DNA of 64,000 nt from an uncultured bacterium (GTDB lineage: Bacteria > Hydrogenedentota > Hydrogenedentia > Hydrogenedentales > CAILVY01). The DNA lies in the NCBI GenBank assembly GCA_937951485.1, contig CALEDJ010000018.1, positions 40,902 to 104,901 of the forward strand, read 5' to 3'. Below, piece after piece: positions 8,558 to 17,350 of the stretch; within the stretch, counting starts at the first letter, position 1, and each line of letters starts with the position of its first letter. The notes below the pieces were generated by a model. The model was given only the letters and a program-made list of their open reading frames with translations, did not search any database and was not told the origin of the DNA. Made by a program: the position numbers and the translations under genes.

Positions 8558-9123
8558 GGGGATGCGTTCTCCTCAATGGCCGCCATCATCTTGCGAAGTT
8601 CCTCCCGGCCCTTAATCCTGTGCGGCCGTAATCGCATCCGGCCCCGCGACAAGAGCCGAAGCCCCAGGATGACCTGGCTCAGAAATCGCAGTGGATTGGT
8701 GCGCAGGTAGTAATTCCGAATCAATTCCGGCTCGTGATTGCGCCCATAGCGGTCCACGGACGCCACAAACGCCTGCGCCATCACTGCATTCGTGGTCCCC
8801 TTCGGATACAACCCGTATTTCACCCCCAGACGCTTGAGTTCATACATTACGTCGGTAAACGGGATACCCGCCGGGCAGCGCACTGTGCAGGAGTAACAGG
8901 ACGAACACAGCCACACCGTGTTGGACTTCAGCACCCGCTCCAGCATCCGCGCGCGCAACGCCGCGATTACCTCCCGAGGACTGTATTCCATTGCCGTCGC
9001 CGTCGGACACGACGCTGAACAGGTCCCGCATTGCAGACACTCATTGATCTTCGATCCATTCGGAATTGCGCAAATCTTCCGCAGGAACACGTCGCAAAGA
9101 TCTTTAGACGCCGCCGCTTCCAT
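8554..9123 (-). CDS. hdrC: Heterodisulfide reductase subunit C
   Basis: A 189-aa ferredoxin-like protein with two [4Fe-4S] motifs, CLQCGTCSASCP (C29-C39) and CSSCYSCTVRCP (C73-C83). It relays electrons from HdrA to HdrB. The ATG at 9123 is chosen because GGAGG sits 6 nt upstream; an upstream in-frame ATG would add 14 unconserved residues. This is the first gene of the eight-gene operon. No clear -10/-35 box was found, but a short palindrome lies 61 nt upstream. Confidence 0.94.
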   Translation of the reverse strand: MEAAASKDLCDVFLRKICAIPNGSKINECLQCGTCSASCPTATAMEYSPREVIAALRARMLERVLKSNTVWLCSSCYSCTVRCPAGIPFTDVMYELKRLGVKYGLYPKGTTNAVMAQAFVASVDRYGRNHEPELIRNYYLRTNPLRFLSQVILGLRLLSRGRMRLRPHRIKGREELRKMMAAIEENASP

Positions 9124-9183
9124 GTCAGGCCTCCATTGCCGCACGCGCATTCTGCGCCATTGCAACCCAGGCGATTGACAGGT

Positions 9184-9194
9184 CTTGTCACAAG
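9184..9194. promoter_or_regulatory. Candidate operator palindrome upstream of the hdr-nuo-mvh operon
   Basis: CTTGTCACAAG is an 11-nt perfect palindrome around one central base, 61 nt upstream of the hdrC ATG. It resembles half-site arrangements of redox or FNR-type regulators, but it is shorter than the known Rex or FNR consensus. The regulatory role is a guess based on position. Confidence 0.25.
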
Positions 9195-9201
9195 CCCTTC
9201 A

Positions 9202-9756
9202 TCACCAAGACGGCATTTTGTCGGCGCACCTGTGGAATGCTGGCGACTGCGACACCCCGAGACGGCAGGACGCCGCTTCGCTATCAGGAGGAAAGATGGT
9301 GGGAAGAACTCGGAACGGTCTTGTGTCCGTTCCTTTGCTTTCATGAGCGCGGTAACCGGCCCGCACCCCCCCGGTCACGAAAACCGTATTGTCCCCGTGT
9401 ACGGCACTTCGCGGCACGACACTTCTCCTTTGCACCCGCAGGTACTGCTGATACTGCCGAAGAAACTGCTCGCGCCATAGTTCCGGTGTAAACCACCCGC
9501 CGTAACTTCTGGCCAATAATGAAATAATCTTATCATAGTCCAAAGCAAAACGCAAGGGTCCGCTTCCGGGTATTCGCCTTCGCACCAGGTGCGCTCCGTA
9601 TCCGATGGTCACTTGAACTTCTGAACCTGAAACGGGCGCAAAGCGCATCGCCGTCCGGACCGTGATGCATTGAATGCCCGGTCCACATGCCATGCAAGCC
9701 CCTTGGGCATTGTTTTTGGGCTTCGATGCACCGTTCCGGTGAAATGACCGCTTCAA
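9202..9756 (-). CDS. Doubtful hypothetical ORF
   Basis: An open frame of 184 codons in the 870-bp gap between the hdr operon and the sulfatase. The middle part (LDYDKIISLLARSYGGWFTP) looks protein-like, but both ends are low in recognisable structure and no domain is known to me. It could be the remnant of a decayed gene. There is no good ribosome site. The rest of the gap (9757-9991) shows nothing else. Confidence 0.2.
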   Translation of the reverse strand: MKRSFHRNGASKPKNNAQGACMACGPGIQCITVRTAMRFAPVSGSEVQVTIGYGAHLVRRRIPGSGPLRFALDYDKIISLLARSYGGWFTPELWREQFLRQYQQYLRVQRRSVVPRSAVHGDNTVFVTGGVRAGYRAHESKGTDTRPFRVLPTIFPPDSEAASCRLGVSQSPAFHRCADKMPSW

Positions 9757-9991
9757 GGGCGCTTCCGAGGAGGATTCAAGTCATGCGGCAAGCCCGGCGG
9801 CACGCCGCATTTGCGGCCTAATCTGACAGCAAGACCACCGGTTTGCGCGCGGTCAAGGCGATACAAATGCATATCCCGGCAGTCTGACACGCTTTCCAAG
9901 GAATGTGAATTCCACGTCAGGAAGCCCTATTCTGATAGGAAGGCCGTATCGTAATCCGTGCGCACAAACGGAAAGAGAGGAACCAGGCGTA

Positions 9992-11533
9992 ATGACACCT
10001 GCCTTTGGATGCCATCCGAATCTAACCCGCAGAACCTTTCTCCAAGCGCTGACGGCGTCGGGACTGCCGGCCATGTTAGCGCCATTCCGCCGCGCGACCG
10101 CGCAGCGAGCGCCGCTTCCAAATATTGTCATCATGTATGCGGACGACATGGGCTACGGCGACCTGGCCGCGCAAAATCCGGATTCGAAGATTCCTACGCC
10201 CCATCTGGACAGGCTTGCGCAGGAAGGCATTCGGTTCACGGATGCGCACAGTTCTTCGGGAATCTGCACGCCGAGCCGCTTTGCTTTATTAACCGGCATA
10301 TATCATTGGCGGAAGTTTCACGGTATTGTGAACAGTTTTGAAGGACCGGTGTTCGGGGATGAAATGACGCTTCCGACCATGCTGCGGCAACGGGGCTATG
10401 GCACCGCATGCATTGGCAAGTGGCATCTGGGCTGGGATTGGGATGCGATCCGGATTGGTGACCGGTCTCCGGCGCAAGAAATACCGCGTCCCGATGATTT
10501 TGACTGGCTGCGGCCTGTGCCGGGCGGACCACTCTCCCGTGGCTTTGACTATTATTTCGGCGATGATGTGCCGAATTTTCCGCCGTATGCGTGGATCGAA
10601 AATGACCGCTTGGTGACGGTTCCCACTGAAATGTACACGCCCGACCCCGTGCCGGAGGAAGGGCATCATGAAGGGCGGCCTGGCCCGATGACGCCCGGCT
10701 GGAAACTTGACGCGGTGATGCCACACCTCACGGAACGCGCGGTTTCCTGGATCGCCGCACAAAAAGGTTCTGCGCGACCTTTCTTTCTTTACTTCCCTTG
10801 GACTTCGCCCCATACTCCCATTGTTCCCGCGCCTGAGTTCAAAGGGCGCACCGGGGCCGGCCCGTATGGCGATTTCGTACACCAGGGCGACTGGTCGGCG
10901 GGACAGGTCCTGCAAGCGCTTGATGCGCATGGTTTCCGTGAAAACACCCTCGTCATTTTCAGCAGCGATAACGGTCCGGAACATTACGCCTATGAACGCG
11001 TCCGCACGCACGGTCACCGGAGCATGGGGCCGTTGCGGGGACTCAAACGGGATATCTACGAAGGCGGACATCGTGTGCCGTTGCTGATGCGTTGGCCAGG
11101 AGTCATTTCGCCGGGCAGCGTGAGCGACGCGCTCATAAGCCAGGTGGATCTGATGGCCACCATTGCCGCGTTGACGGGCTGTGCGCTTCCAAGCGGCGCT
11201 GCCTTGGACAGTTACGACATGTCGCCATTATTGCGCGGCGAGCCACCCGATTCGCCCATCCGAACGGTTCATGTGCATAACACTTTTGAGAATCATTACG
11301 CTTTGCGGCAAGGGGACTGGGTGTATTTGGATGTGAAAAGCGGCGCCCATTCGAAGGTGCCCGAATGGTATGACGAAGAACACGGCTATGTTGCCAATCC
11401 GCACGAAAAGGCGCTCTACAATCTCCGCGATGACATCAGTCAGCGCGTGAATCTTATAGGTCAATATCCGGAACGCGCAGCGGCAATGAAAGAAGCGCTT
11501 GAACAAGTGATGAAACAAGGACACAGGGTATAA
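9992..11533 (+). CDS. Exported type I sulfatase (Cys-type)
   Basis: A 513-aa enzyme of the alkaline-phosphatase-like superfamily that hydrolyses sulfate esters, probably on polysaccharides. A Tat-type signal ([14 protein letters not shown], residues 11-24) predicts export. Metal ligands DD at 51-52 and the C92-T-P-S-R signature mark the cysteine converted to formylglycine. [10 protein letters not shown] contributes further metal ligands. The ATG at 9992 gives the usual Tat signal position. A Cys-type site in an anaerobe needs anSME, which is present at 43892-45211. The stop is followed at once by a decayed transposase. The exact substrate cannot be told. Confidence 0.93.
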   Translation: MTPAFGCHPNLTRRTFLQALTASGLPAMLAPFRRATAQRAPLPNIVIMYADDMGYGDLAAQNPDSKIPTPHLDRLAQEGIRFTDAHSSSGICTPSRFALLTGIYHWRKFHGIVNSFEGPVFGDEMTLPTMLRQRGYGTACIGKWHLGWDWDAIRIGDRSPAQEIPRPDDFDWLRPVPGGPLSRGFDYYFGDDVPNFPPYAWIENDRLVTVPTEMYTPDPVPEEGHHEGRPGPMTPGWKLDAVMPHLTERAVSWIAAQKGSARPFFLYFPWTSPHTPIVPAPEFKGRTGAGPYGDFVHQGDWSAGQVLQALDAHGFRENTLVIFSSDNGPEHYAYERVRTHGHRSMGPLRGLKRDIYEGGHRVPLLMRWPGVISPGSVSDALISQVDLMATIAALTGCALPSGAALDSYDMSPLLRGEPPDSPIRTVHVHNTFENHYALRQGDWVYLDVKSGAHSKVPEWYDEEHGYVANPHEKALYNLRDDISQRVNLIGQYPERAAAMKEALEQVMKQGHRV

Positions 11534-11549
11534 TATCTTTCGCAGGGAT

Positions 11550-12080
11550 CATGCGCGCCAACATCTGCGATGTCCGCTTGTCGAGGTTCTTTTCATGCTC
11601 TTGCGTCTTCATCAGGCATTCCGTGCGGATCGGAAGGCGCGCAACGTCCGTTCGTAAAGCCGTGTGTTGTTGCCGCTTGTGGCGCAACTCGCGCACCCCC
11701 TCGTGCTCAACAATGTGTGCGACAGCGCCGCGGGAGCGTCGAAGCCATACTCCAAACAGATCAAGCAGACCCTCCAACTCGCCAATTTCCTCGGCCACAA
11801 CGAAAACGCGATCCAATGACAAATCCGGACGGCGCTTCCGGTCCATATCCTGCTGCGTTATCTTGCCTGGTGCAGGCAATGGCCCCATTGTGTCACCCGC
11901 CAGCGTGTCTTGCTCTGGGACGGACGCGATATTCTATCTGTACCCAAAAACGGTTGGACAGCAGGCGGCATGCCGCAACTGCTGTGGATGCCGACGCAGA
12001 CATATTCGCCGGGATTAACATGGGTCCGTCCATCTCACTTCGCAATGCTGTGGGACAGCATGTGGCCGCTTTCGGCATAG
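11550..12080 (+). pseudogene. Remnant of an IS4-like transposase (C-terminal part)
   Basis: One frame across this gap reads as the C-terminal part of an IS4-type DDE transposase: the segment QIKQTLQLANFLGHNENAIQ is followed by LRYLAWCRQWPH, a pattern typical of that family. Two in-frame stops (near 11650 and 11818) and the missing catalytic N-terminal part show it is dead. It ends at a TAG at 12078-12080. I saw no clear terminal inverted repeats. This accounts for most of the 660 bp between the sulfatase and the next gene. Confidence 0.6.
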
Positions 12081-12196
12081 CCCCCATGAAAATTCGAAAT
12101 AACGCTGCACACTTGCTATTCTAAAGACGCTGTTCATGCACTGAAAACATAGAACCTGCAAAGAAAGATCAATCCCTGCTGGATGACTGCGATTTA

Positions 12197-13567
12197 ATGT
12201 CCTTGCACGACCATCCGATCTTATCGCCGACGGAGGGGCCTTGCGTCCGGAAAATCCGCACCACGGCAGGCGACTTGGAACAGGAAGCCAAGTCGCGTCG
12301 CTATAATTTTCTCGAAGCCGTGGGCATGATGACGTTCATCCTGGTGCTGCTCTGGCCGGTGGCGTATCTGTTCGGCGTGTATGGCGGCATCCAGGCGGTG
12401 AACACCGGGGTAAATCTGTTGATGGTCGCGGGGGCGTGCTGCCTGCTGTTTGTGTCGCCGTTCGTACACCGGGACACGGCGGAATCCTGGGGACTGGGGA
12501 ATCCGCGTGCGTTGTGGCGCATGCTGCGCGACGCATCGCCGACGCGGCGCGCGGCGCTGGCAGCGATTCTCGCCGCGCTGTTTGTGGCGTTGAATTACGC
12601 GAACTACAGCCAGTGGCATGAGGTGGAGGGGTTTTTCAAATTCGATAGGGTGGCGGCCTTTTTCGGCATGCCCGACGCCAATATCCGCGCTTACAACACC
12701 CATTTTCCCGGGCGCATCGTCGTGCTGGCCTTCGGATCGGTATTGTCCGGGCTGATCGTGACATGTTGCATTCGCTATGACAATTTCACGTCCGCGTTCA
12801 AAACCGCGATGTGCTTTTCGCTGCCGTTGCTCGCGCTGATTTTTATCGGTGCATTCCTGCAACGAGGGCCGGCGGCGTTCGCGCATTTCAGTTTCCGGAT
12901 GTGGGCCATCGGCGTGCTCGGTTACATCTGCTGGGGATTTGTGCAGCAGTTGCTTTTCAGTTCCTATTTCGGCACACGCTTCCGCAAGGCGTTTGCGCCT
13001 TCCACTGACCCGGCCAACCGCGTGCCTGCCGGATACCGGCTGCCGTTTGTGTCGCGTTTTGCGGCGGGGGCCGCGTTGGGCGCTGTCGCCCTGAGTTATA
13101 TGGGCATCCGTTATGCCCATGGTCCCGGCCATGCGACGCCGGCCGTGCTGCTCGGCGTTGGCATCGCGGCGGCGTTCACCGGCGCATTCTATGGCTGGGC
13201 CTATTGCCTGGACAAGAAGCGGTTGCTCGTCGCCACGGCCTGCGCCAGTTGCTTCGGGCTGATTCACATCGCCTCCTATGGGCTGGTCGCGGTAACCTGG
13301 TTGCTCGGCATTTTTCTGGTGTACGTTTTCATGGAAGACAAGAACCGGAACCTTATCGCGCTGGGCTTCATCCACGGCCTTTTGGGCAGCACCTTCGGCC
13401 AGTTGTTTTCCAAGGGCGCCGCGGGCGCGCTGGAAGTGGACTACCGCGTCGGCCCCTGGAACATCCGCGAACCGTCGCTTGCCTCGCTCGTGTTTCCCAT
13501 GGTCTGCATCGCGGCCTATGTGGCGTTTATGGTCTGGGGGATGCGCACTATCCGCGAGGAGGGGTGA
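12197..13567 (+). CDS. Polytopic membrane protein, CPBP (CAAX protease-like) family with altered motif 1
   Basis: A 456-aa protein with about 10-11 hydrophobic segments. The C-terminal half resembles CPBP/Abi intramembrane proteases. Motif 2 (F353-x3-H357 in CFGLIHIA) and a motif-3-like histidine (H393 in GFIHGLLG) are present, but the paired glutamates of motif 1 (EExxxR) are replaced by Q250-Q251 (WGFVQQLLFSSY). Catalysis is therefore doubtful, and a structural or regulatory role is possible. No strong ribosome site precedes the ATG. It is not obviously in an operon with its neighbours. Confidence 0.75.
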   Translation: MSLHDHPILSPTEGPCVRKIRTTAGDLEQEAKSRRYNFLEAVGMMTFILVLLWPVAYLFGVYGGIQAVNTGVNLLMVAGACCLLFVSPFVHRDTAESWGLGNPRALWRMLRDASPTRRAALAAILAALFVALNYANYSQWHEVEGFFKFDRVAAFFGMPDANIRAYNTHFPGRIVVLAFGSVLSGLIVTCCIRYDNFTSAFKTAMCFSLPLLALIFIGAFLQRGPAAFAHFSFRMWAIGVLGYICWGFVQQLLFSSYFGTRFRKAFAPSTDPANRVPAGYRLPFVSRFAAGAALGAVALSYMGIRYAHGPGHATPAVLLGVGIAAAFTGAFYGWAYCLDKKRLLVATACASCFGLIHIASYGLVAVTWLLGIFLVYVFMEDKNRNLIALGFIHGLLGSTFGQLFSKGAAGALEVDYRVGPWNIREPSLASLVFPMVCIAAYVAFMVWGMRTIREEG

Positions 13568-13592
13568 GCGACGAAGCCGAAGCCCCTTCCGG

Positions 13593-13747
13593 GGAGCGCA
13601 GGCGTCCCGCCTGCAAGGTTCTGGCAATCCTGTGGTGGGTCGGACATGCCGGACCAGTCGGACGAGTCGGACGGTTTTGCGGGAGGAAGTTCTGGAGTGC
13701 AGGCTTCAGCCTGTGGAGGATACAGGCGGGGACGCCTGCGCTCCCGG
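13593..13747. repeat. Intergenic palindromic repeat, CAGGCTTCAGCCTG family, with TCGGAC run
   Basis: The gap between 13567 and 13826 holds imperfect palindromes built from GGAGTGCAGGCTTCAGCCTG and GACGCCTGCGCTCCCGG. A run of TCGGAC words (13640-13676) lies between them. Related copies occur at 36343-36420 and 58024-58075. The function is unknown, and it behaves like a dispersed genomic repeat. Confidence 0.7.
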
Positions 13748-13825
13748 AATGCCTGTTTGACTTCACGAATCCGCGACGCCAAGAATACGCCACACGCCAA
13801 ATACGCGCCGGAAGGAGGCACAGGC

Positions 13826-16636
13826 ATGCCCGCGAAGCCGTTTGTAATCCATGTCATCTCGAACACGCACTGGGATCGGGAGTGGCTCTACAATTTCCAG
13901 GAAACCCGGATGCTCCTGGTGGCGTTTTTCGACGGTCTCCTGGAGATCCTCGACCGGCGCCCGGAATACCGCGCTTATGTGCTCGATTCCCAGACCGTGC
14001 CCGTCGAAGATTATCTGGAAGTCCGTCCGGAACAGCGCGACCGCATTGTCCGCCATGTGCGCGATGGCCGCCTTCTGATCGGCCCGTGGTACACTTGCCC
14101 GGAGGGCTTCGAGGTCAACGGCGAGTCGCTGGTGCGCAACCTCCTTTACGGCCATCGCGTGGCGCGGGCCTTCGGCGGGGTGATGAAGGTCGGGCACACA
14201 CCCTTCTCCTACGGCCAGAATTCTCAGATGCCGCAGATTTACGCGGGCTTCGGCATTGACACCATCCTCTTTTACCACGGCGTGAGCCATGATGAGGTGA
14301 AAAACGAATGGATTCTTGAGGGGGCGGACGGCACGCGGCTGCTTGCCAGCCAGATGAGCAGCGGTGCGCGGTACAACTTTTATCATGGCGTGTATCGGCC
14401 GGTACGCTGGGGAAAGGAGGCCGCGGAGCGCGAGTACGGCTGGAACGAATGCGGCATGCAGTTCCACCCCGGCGGGCCGGACTTCGCCATGGACCATCAT
14501 CTGATTCTCGATCCGCAGCCGGGTCTCGACCTGGCGAAACTCACGGACCGTGTGCGCGCACTGCGCGAAAATGAAATCCGCGTTGCCACGACGCGCCATC
14601 TCGCCTTCATGATGGGGCATGACAGCAGCATCGCCGACGAAGCGGAGATCGCCATGATCGAAGCGGCGCGCGCCGCGTTGCCCGACGACGAGGTCCGCCA
14701 TGCCTCGTACCCGGAGATGATGGCCGCCATCAAGGCGGAGGTGGATTGGGACAAACTATCCGTGCTGCGCGGGGAGCGCCGCACGCCGAAACCCATGCCG
14801 ATCGCGCTGCACCTGTACAGCGATGTGCTGTCCAGCCGCGCGCGGATGAAACGGCGCAACGCGATCGCGGAGATGTGGCTGCAACGCCGCGCGGAGCCGT
14901 TCGCCGCCGCCGCCGCGATGCTGGGCTGCGAGTATCCCGCCGGGCTGCTCGACATCGCGTGGAAGACGCTGCTCAAATGCCACGCGCACGACAGCATCTC
15001 CGGCAGCGGCGTGGATGACATCGAGGAAGACATGATGGACCGCCTGCGCCAGGTCATCAACCTGTCCAAGGGCATCCTGAAGCAGGCGCTCGGCCGCATC
15101 CAACTGCGCATTGACAATGGCGCGCACGGGCGCGACGCCGTCCTGATCACGGTCTTCAATCCCACGCCGCAGCGGCGCACGGCAGTGGTGACCACGGTGG
15201 TGGACCTGCCGGATGCAGGGCCGCGCGGCGAGTTCCGGCTGGTGGATGTCGAAACGGGCGAAGCGACCGTTGTGCAGGACGCGGGCCGTCGTCCGTATTG
15301 GGCCGTGGTGAAACACTTGGGCGATGCCGCCGCAATGGTCAAAAGCCGCCGTTTTTGCATCCACTTCGAGGCGCGCAATGTCCCGGGCCTGGGGTATGCC
15401 GTGTACAAGGTGGACCGGAGCGGCATGTTCGACCGCGGCAGCCTGGTGATGGCGGCGAACACGCTGGAAAACGCGCATCTGCGGGCAAAGGTCGAAAACG
15501 ACGGGACGATTACGCTGCTGCACAAGGCGACCGGCGTCACGTACCGCGATCTGGGTTATGTATTGGACAACGGCGAGGCGGGCCATGCCTGGATGCACCA
15601 CAACCCCGCGCATGACGCCGTGATTGACAGCCGGGGATTTCCCGCGAGCATCGAAATGGAAGAGGACGGCCCGCTGCTTGCGCGCCTGCGCGTGCACCAC
15701 GTGATGCGAGTGCCGGCGCGGCTGGAGGAAAACGGCGGCGATGCCTGGCAGCGGCTCGACGGCGTCGGCAACAATGCGCGTCGTTCCGAGGAGACGCGCC
15801 CGATGCCGGTCTCGGTGTACGTCACACTGCGGCGGGACGCGCCCGGCCTGGAACTGCGGGTCTGCTTCCACAACAGCGCCGAGGACCACCGGATCAGGAT
15901 GGTCTTTCCCACGCGGCGCGCAGGAACGCTGTGCCACGCGGAAAGCGCCTTCGACGTGGTGGCGCGGGAGACCGTGTTCGGCCCGGAGAGTCCCTGGCAC
16001 GGCGCGCGCGGCGTGACGTTTCCCATGCAGCGCTTTGTGGACGTAAGCGACGGCGCCGCCGGGCTGGCGATCATCAACGACGGCCTGCGCGAATATGAGG
16101 TGACGCAGGATCAGGACCGCGCAATCGCCGTCACGCTGATGCGCGCCTATCAGGTGAGCCTCACAACCGTCAGCCACCGCTGGGAGGAGCGCCCGGAGAT
16201 GAAACTCGCCCAGTGCCCCGGCGCCCACGAATTCCGCCTGCTGGTCTATCCGCATGCCGGCGACTATGCGACGGGCGGCGTCCTCGCGGCGGCGGAACGC
16301 TTCGCCGCACCGATGGAACCCGCCCAGGCGGGCGCGCATGGCGGCGACCTGCCGCCCCGGCACGGCTTCCTCCACATTGAACCCGACGCGATCGCCCTCA
16401 GCGCCTTCAAACGCGCAGAGAATGGCGACGGCTACATCGTGCGCCTGTGGAATCCGACCGAAGAAACCGTGGAGGGAACCCTGCGATTCGGGCGACCGCT
16501 CCAATCCGCCGAATGCGTCTCGCTTGAAGAAATTTCCCTCGAACCGGCGTCCACCCGTGGCAATGTCGTTGCGCTGCGGATCGGTCCCAAAAAGATTATG
16601 ACGGTGCGTGTGCGATTCGAGCAGCCACAGGGCTGA
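13826..16636 (+). CDS. Glycoside hydrolase family 38-like protein (alpha-mannosidase fold)
   Basis: A 936-aa protein. The N-terminal GH38 domain has NTHWDREW (metal ligands H15, D17). A later CHAHDSISG corresponds to the conserved HDxxxG of the family. The C-terminal part is the beta-rich GH38 C-domain. The segment usually reading PDxFG(H/Q), which carries the aspartate nucleophile, reads HTPFSYGQNSQMPQ here, with Phe127 at the nucleophile position. The TTC codon at 14204-14206 confirms this. The activity may thus be altered or lost. The ATG at 13826 has GGAGG 7 nt upstream, so longer upstream frames are not used. A MngB-like role on alpha-mannosides is inferred only from family. Confidence 0.88.
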   Translation: MPAKPFVIHVISNTHWDREWLYNFQETRMLLVAFFDGLLEILDRRPEYRAYVLDSQTVPVEDYLEVRPEQRDRIVRHVRDGRLLIGPWYTCPEGFEVNGESLVRNLLYGHRVARAFGGVMKVGHTPFSYGQNSQMPQIYAGFGIDTILFYHGVSHDEVKNEWILEGADGTRLLASQMSSGARYNFYHGVYRPVRWGKEAAEREYGWNECGMQFHPGGPDFAMDHHLILDPQPGLDLAKLTDRVRALRENEIRVATTRHLAFMMGHDSSIADEAEIAMIEAARAALPDDEVRHASYPEMMAAIKAEVDWDKLSVLRGERRTPKPMPIALHLYSDVLSSRARMKRRNAIAEMWLQRRAEPFAAAAAMLGCEYPAGLLDIAWKTLLKCHAHDSISGSGVDDIEEDMMDRLRQVINLSKGILKQALGRIQLRIDNGAHGRDAVLITVFNPTPQRRTAVVTTVVDLPDAGPRGEFRLVDVETGEATVVQDAGRRPYWAVVKHLGDAAAMVKSRRFCIHFEARNVPGLGYAVYKVDRSGMFDRGSLVMAANTLENAHLRAKVENDGTITLLHKATGVTYRDLGYVLDNGEAGHAWMHHNPAHDAVIDSRGFPASIEMEEDGPLLARLRVHHVMRVPARLEENGGDAWQRLDGVGNNARRSEETRPMPVSVYVTLRRDAPGLELRVCFHNSAEDHRIRMVFPTRRAGTLCHAESAFDVVARETVFGPESPWHGARGVTFPMQRFVDVSDGAAGLAIINDGLREYEVTQDQDRAIAVTLMRAYQVSLTTVSHRWEERPEMKLAQCPGAHEFRLLVYPHAGDYATGGVLAAAERFAAPMEPAQAGAHGGDLPPRHGFLHIEPDAIALSAFKRAENGDGYIVRLWNPTEETVEGTLRFGRPLQSAECVSLEEISLEPASTRGNVVALRIGPKKIMTVRVRFEQPQG

Positions 16637-16909
16637 CTATAGGGGGCGCGGAACGCGCCGTGATTGAGGGGGGGCGGGGCCGGTGGTCGAAATGGACGAT
16701 AGGGACGGCTGATGTGGACGCGGCATCCAGCCGCGACTGAGTCGGAGACCTTCGGTCGGGAGGGCGGCGGGGTCGAGAGATCGGCCACAACAACAGGTAT
16801 TATTGTAATATAAGTTATATTTTTATATGCACATATTGAATCAAAACCAAAAAAGCAACTTTCATGCCCAAAACAGCGCGATTTTTGGGGGTTCATGCAG
16901 ATTTTTTTC

Positions 16910-16938
16910 TTGGCAAATTGCGGCGTTCGTGTTATAAT
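16910..16938 (+). promoter_or_regulatory. Strong sigma-70-type promoter for a non-coding RNA
   Basis: TTGGCA (16910-16915), a 17-nt spacer and TATAAT (16933-16938) form a near-perfect sigma-70 promoter, preceded by an AT-rich tract (16796-16910). No protein gene follows on this strand. Transcription should start near 16945, at the 5' end of the structured RNA below. Confidence 0.8.
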
Positions 16939-16944
16939 TGGGGC

Positions 16945-17349
16945 GTGAGTTGAGGCAAGACCGCGGCGGTGGCCACGAAGAAAAACCACCGGGGTGGGGC
17001 CCGGCATGGATGGATGGCGCCGTCGGGCCGGTCGCTCAACCCGAGAGGCGAGGCTGTCGTTCGCGCGCGAACGTTGGTGTGTGGCCGCGCGTGAAAATGA
17101 CGACGGCTCGCACGGTATAGAGCGGGCGACGCCAACCGTCAGGCGCATGTCCCATGATGGGACGACAGTGGCCATGTGGAGCGCCCAGACAATGCAGCGT
17201 CGTGTCACGGCTGGGCGACCCGCTCAGAGACGCGCGGAAGTTGCGTAGCGAGAGGTTTGACGAGGCCGTGGACAGATTCTTCCGGGGCCGCGTGGGCGGC
17301 ACGGCGATGGCCCGCAAAATCTTCCCCACGCAACTTCCGCGATTTTTTT
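16945..17349 (+). ncRNA. Candidate large structured non-coding RNA of unknown family
   Basis: About 405 nt between the convergent GH38 and GH10 genes, with its own promoter and a T-run end. There is no plausible reading frame. Stems visible by eye: CGCGGAAGTTGCGT (17233-17246) pairs perfectly with 17328-17341, followed by A and seven T; GAGCGGG (17120-17126) pairs with 17219-17225; CGCCCAG (17182-17188) with 17211-17217; GTTGGTGT (17073-17080) with 17129-17136; a GTCCC/GGGAC hairpin lies at 17149-17163; and AGATT pairs with AATCT inside the 3' stem. The second and fourth pairings cross, so a pseudoknot or alternative fold is implied. I found no signature of RNase P RNA, tmRNA, SRP RNA or 6S RNA. 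Confidence 0.65.
17328..17349 (+). terminator. Terminator-like 3' end of the structured RNA
   Basis: The 3' arm of a 14-bp perfect stem (17328-17341) is followed by A and T7. The stem closes over about 80 nt of further structure rather than a short loop, as is usual for structural RNAs ending in a closing helix. It may also separate transcription from the convergent GH10 gene, whose stop is at 17351. Confidence 0.65.
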
Positions 17350-17350
17350 G

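Noticed and set aside
16945..17349. RNase P RNA, tmRNA, SRP RNA or 6S RNA as identity of the structured RNA
   Set aside because: I searched by eye for the conserved P4 core of RNase P RNA, a CCA/T-loop end of tmRNA, the SRP GGAAG/AGCAG loop and the 6S architecture and found none.
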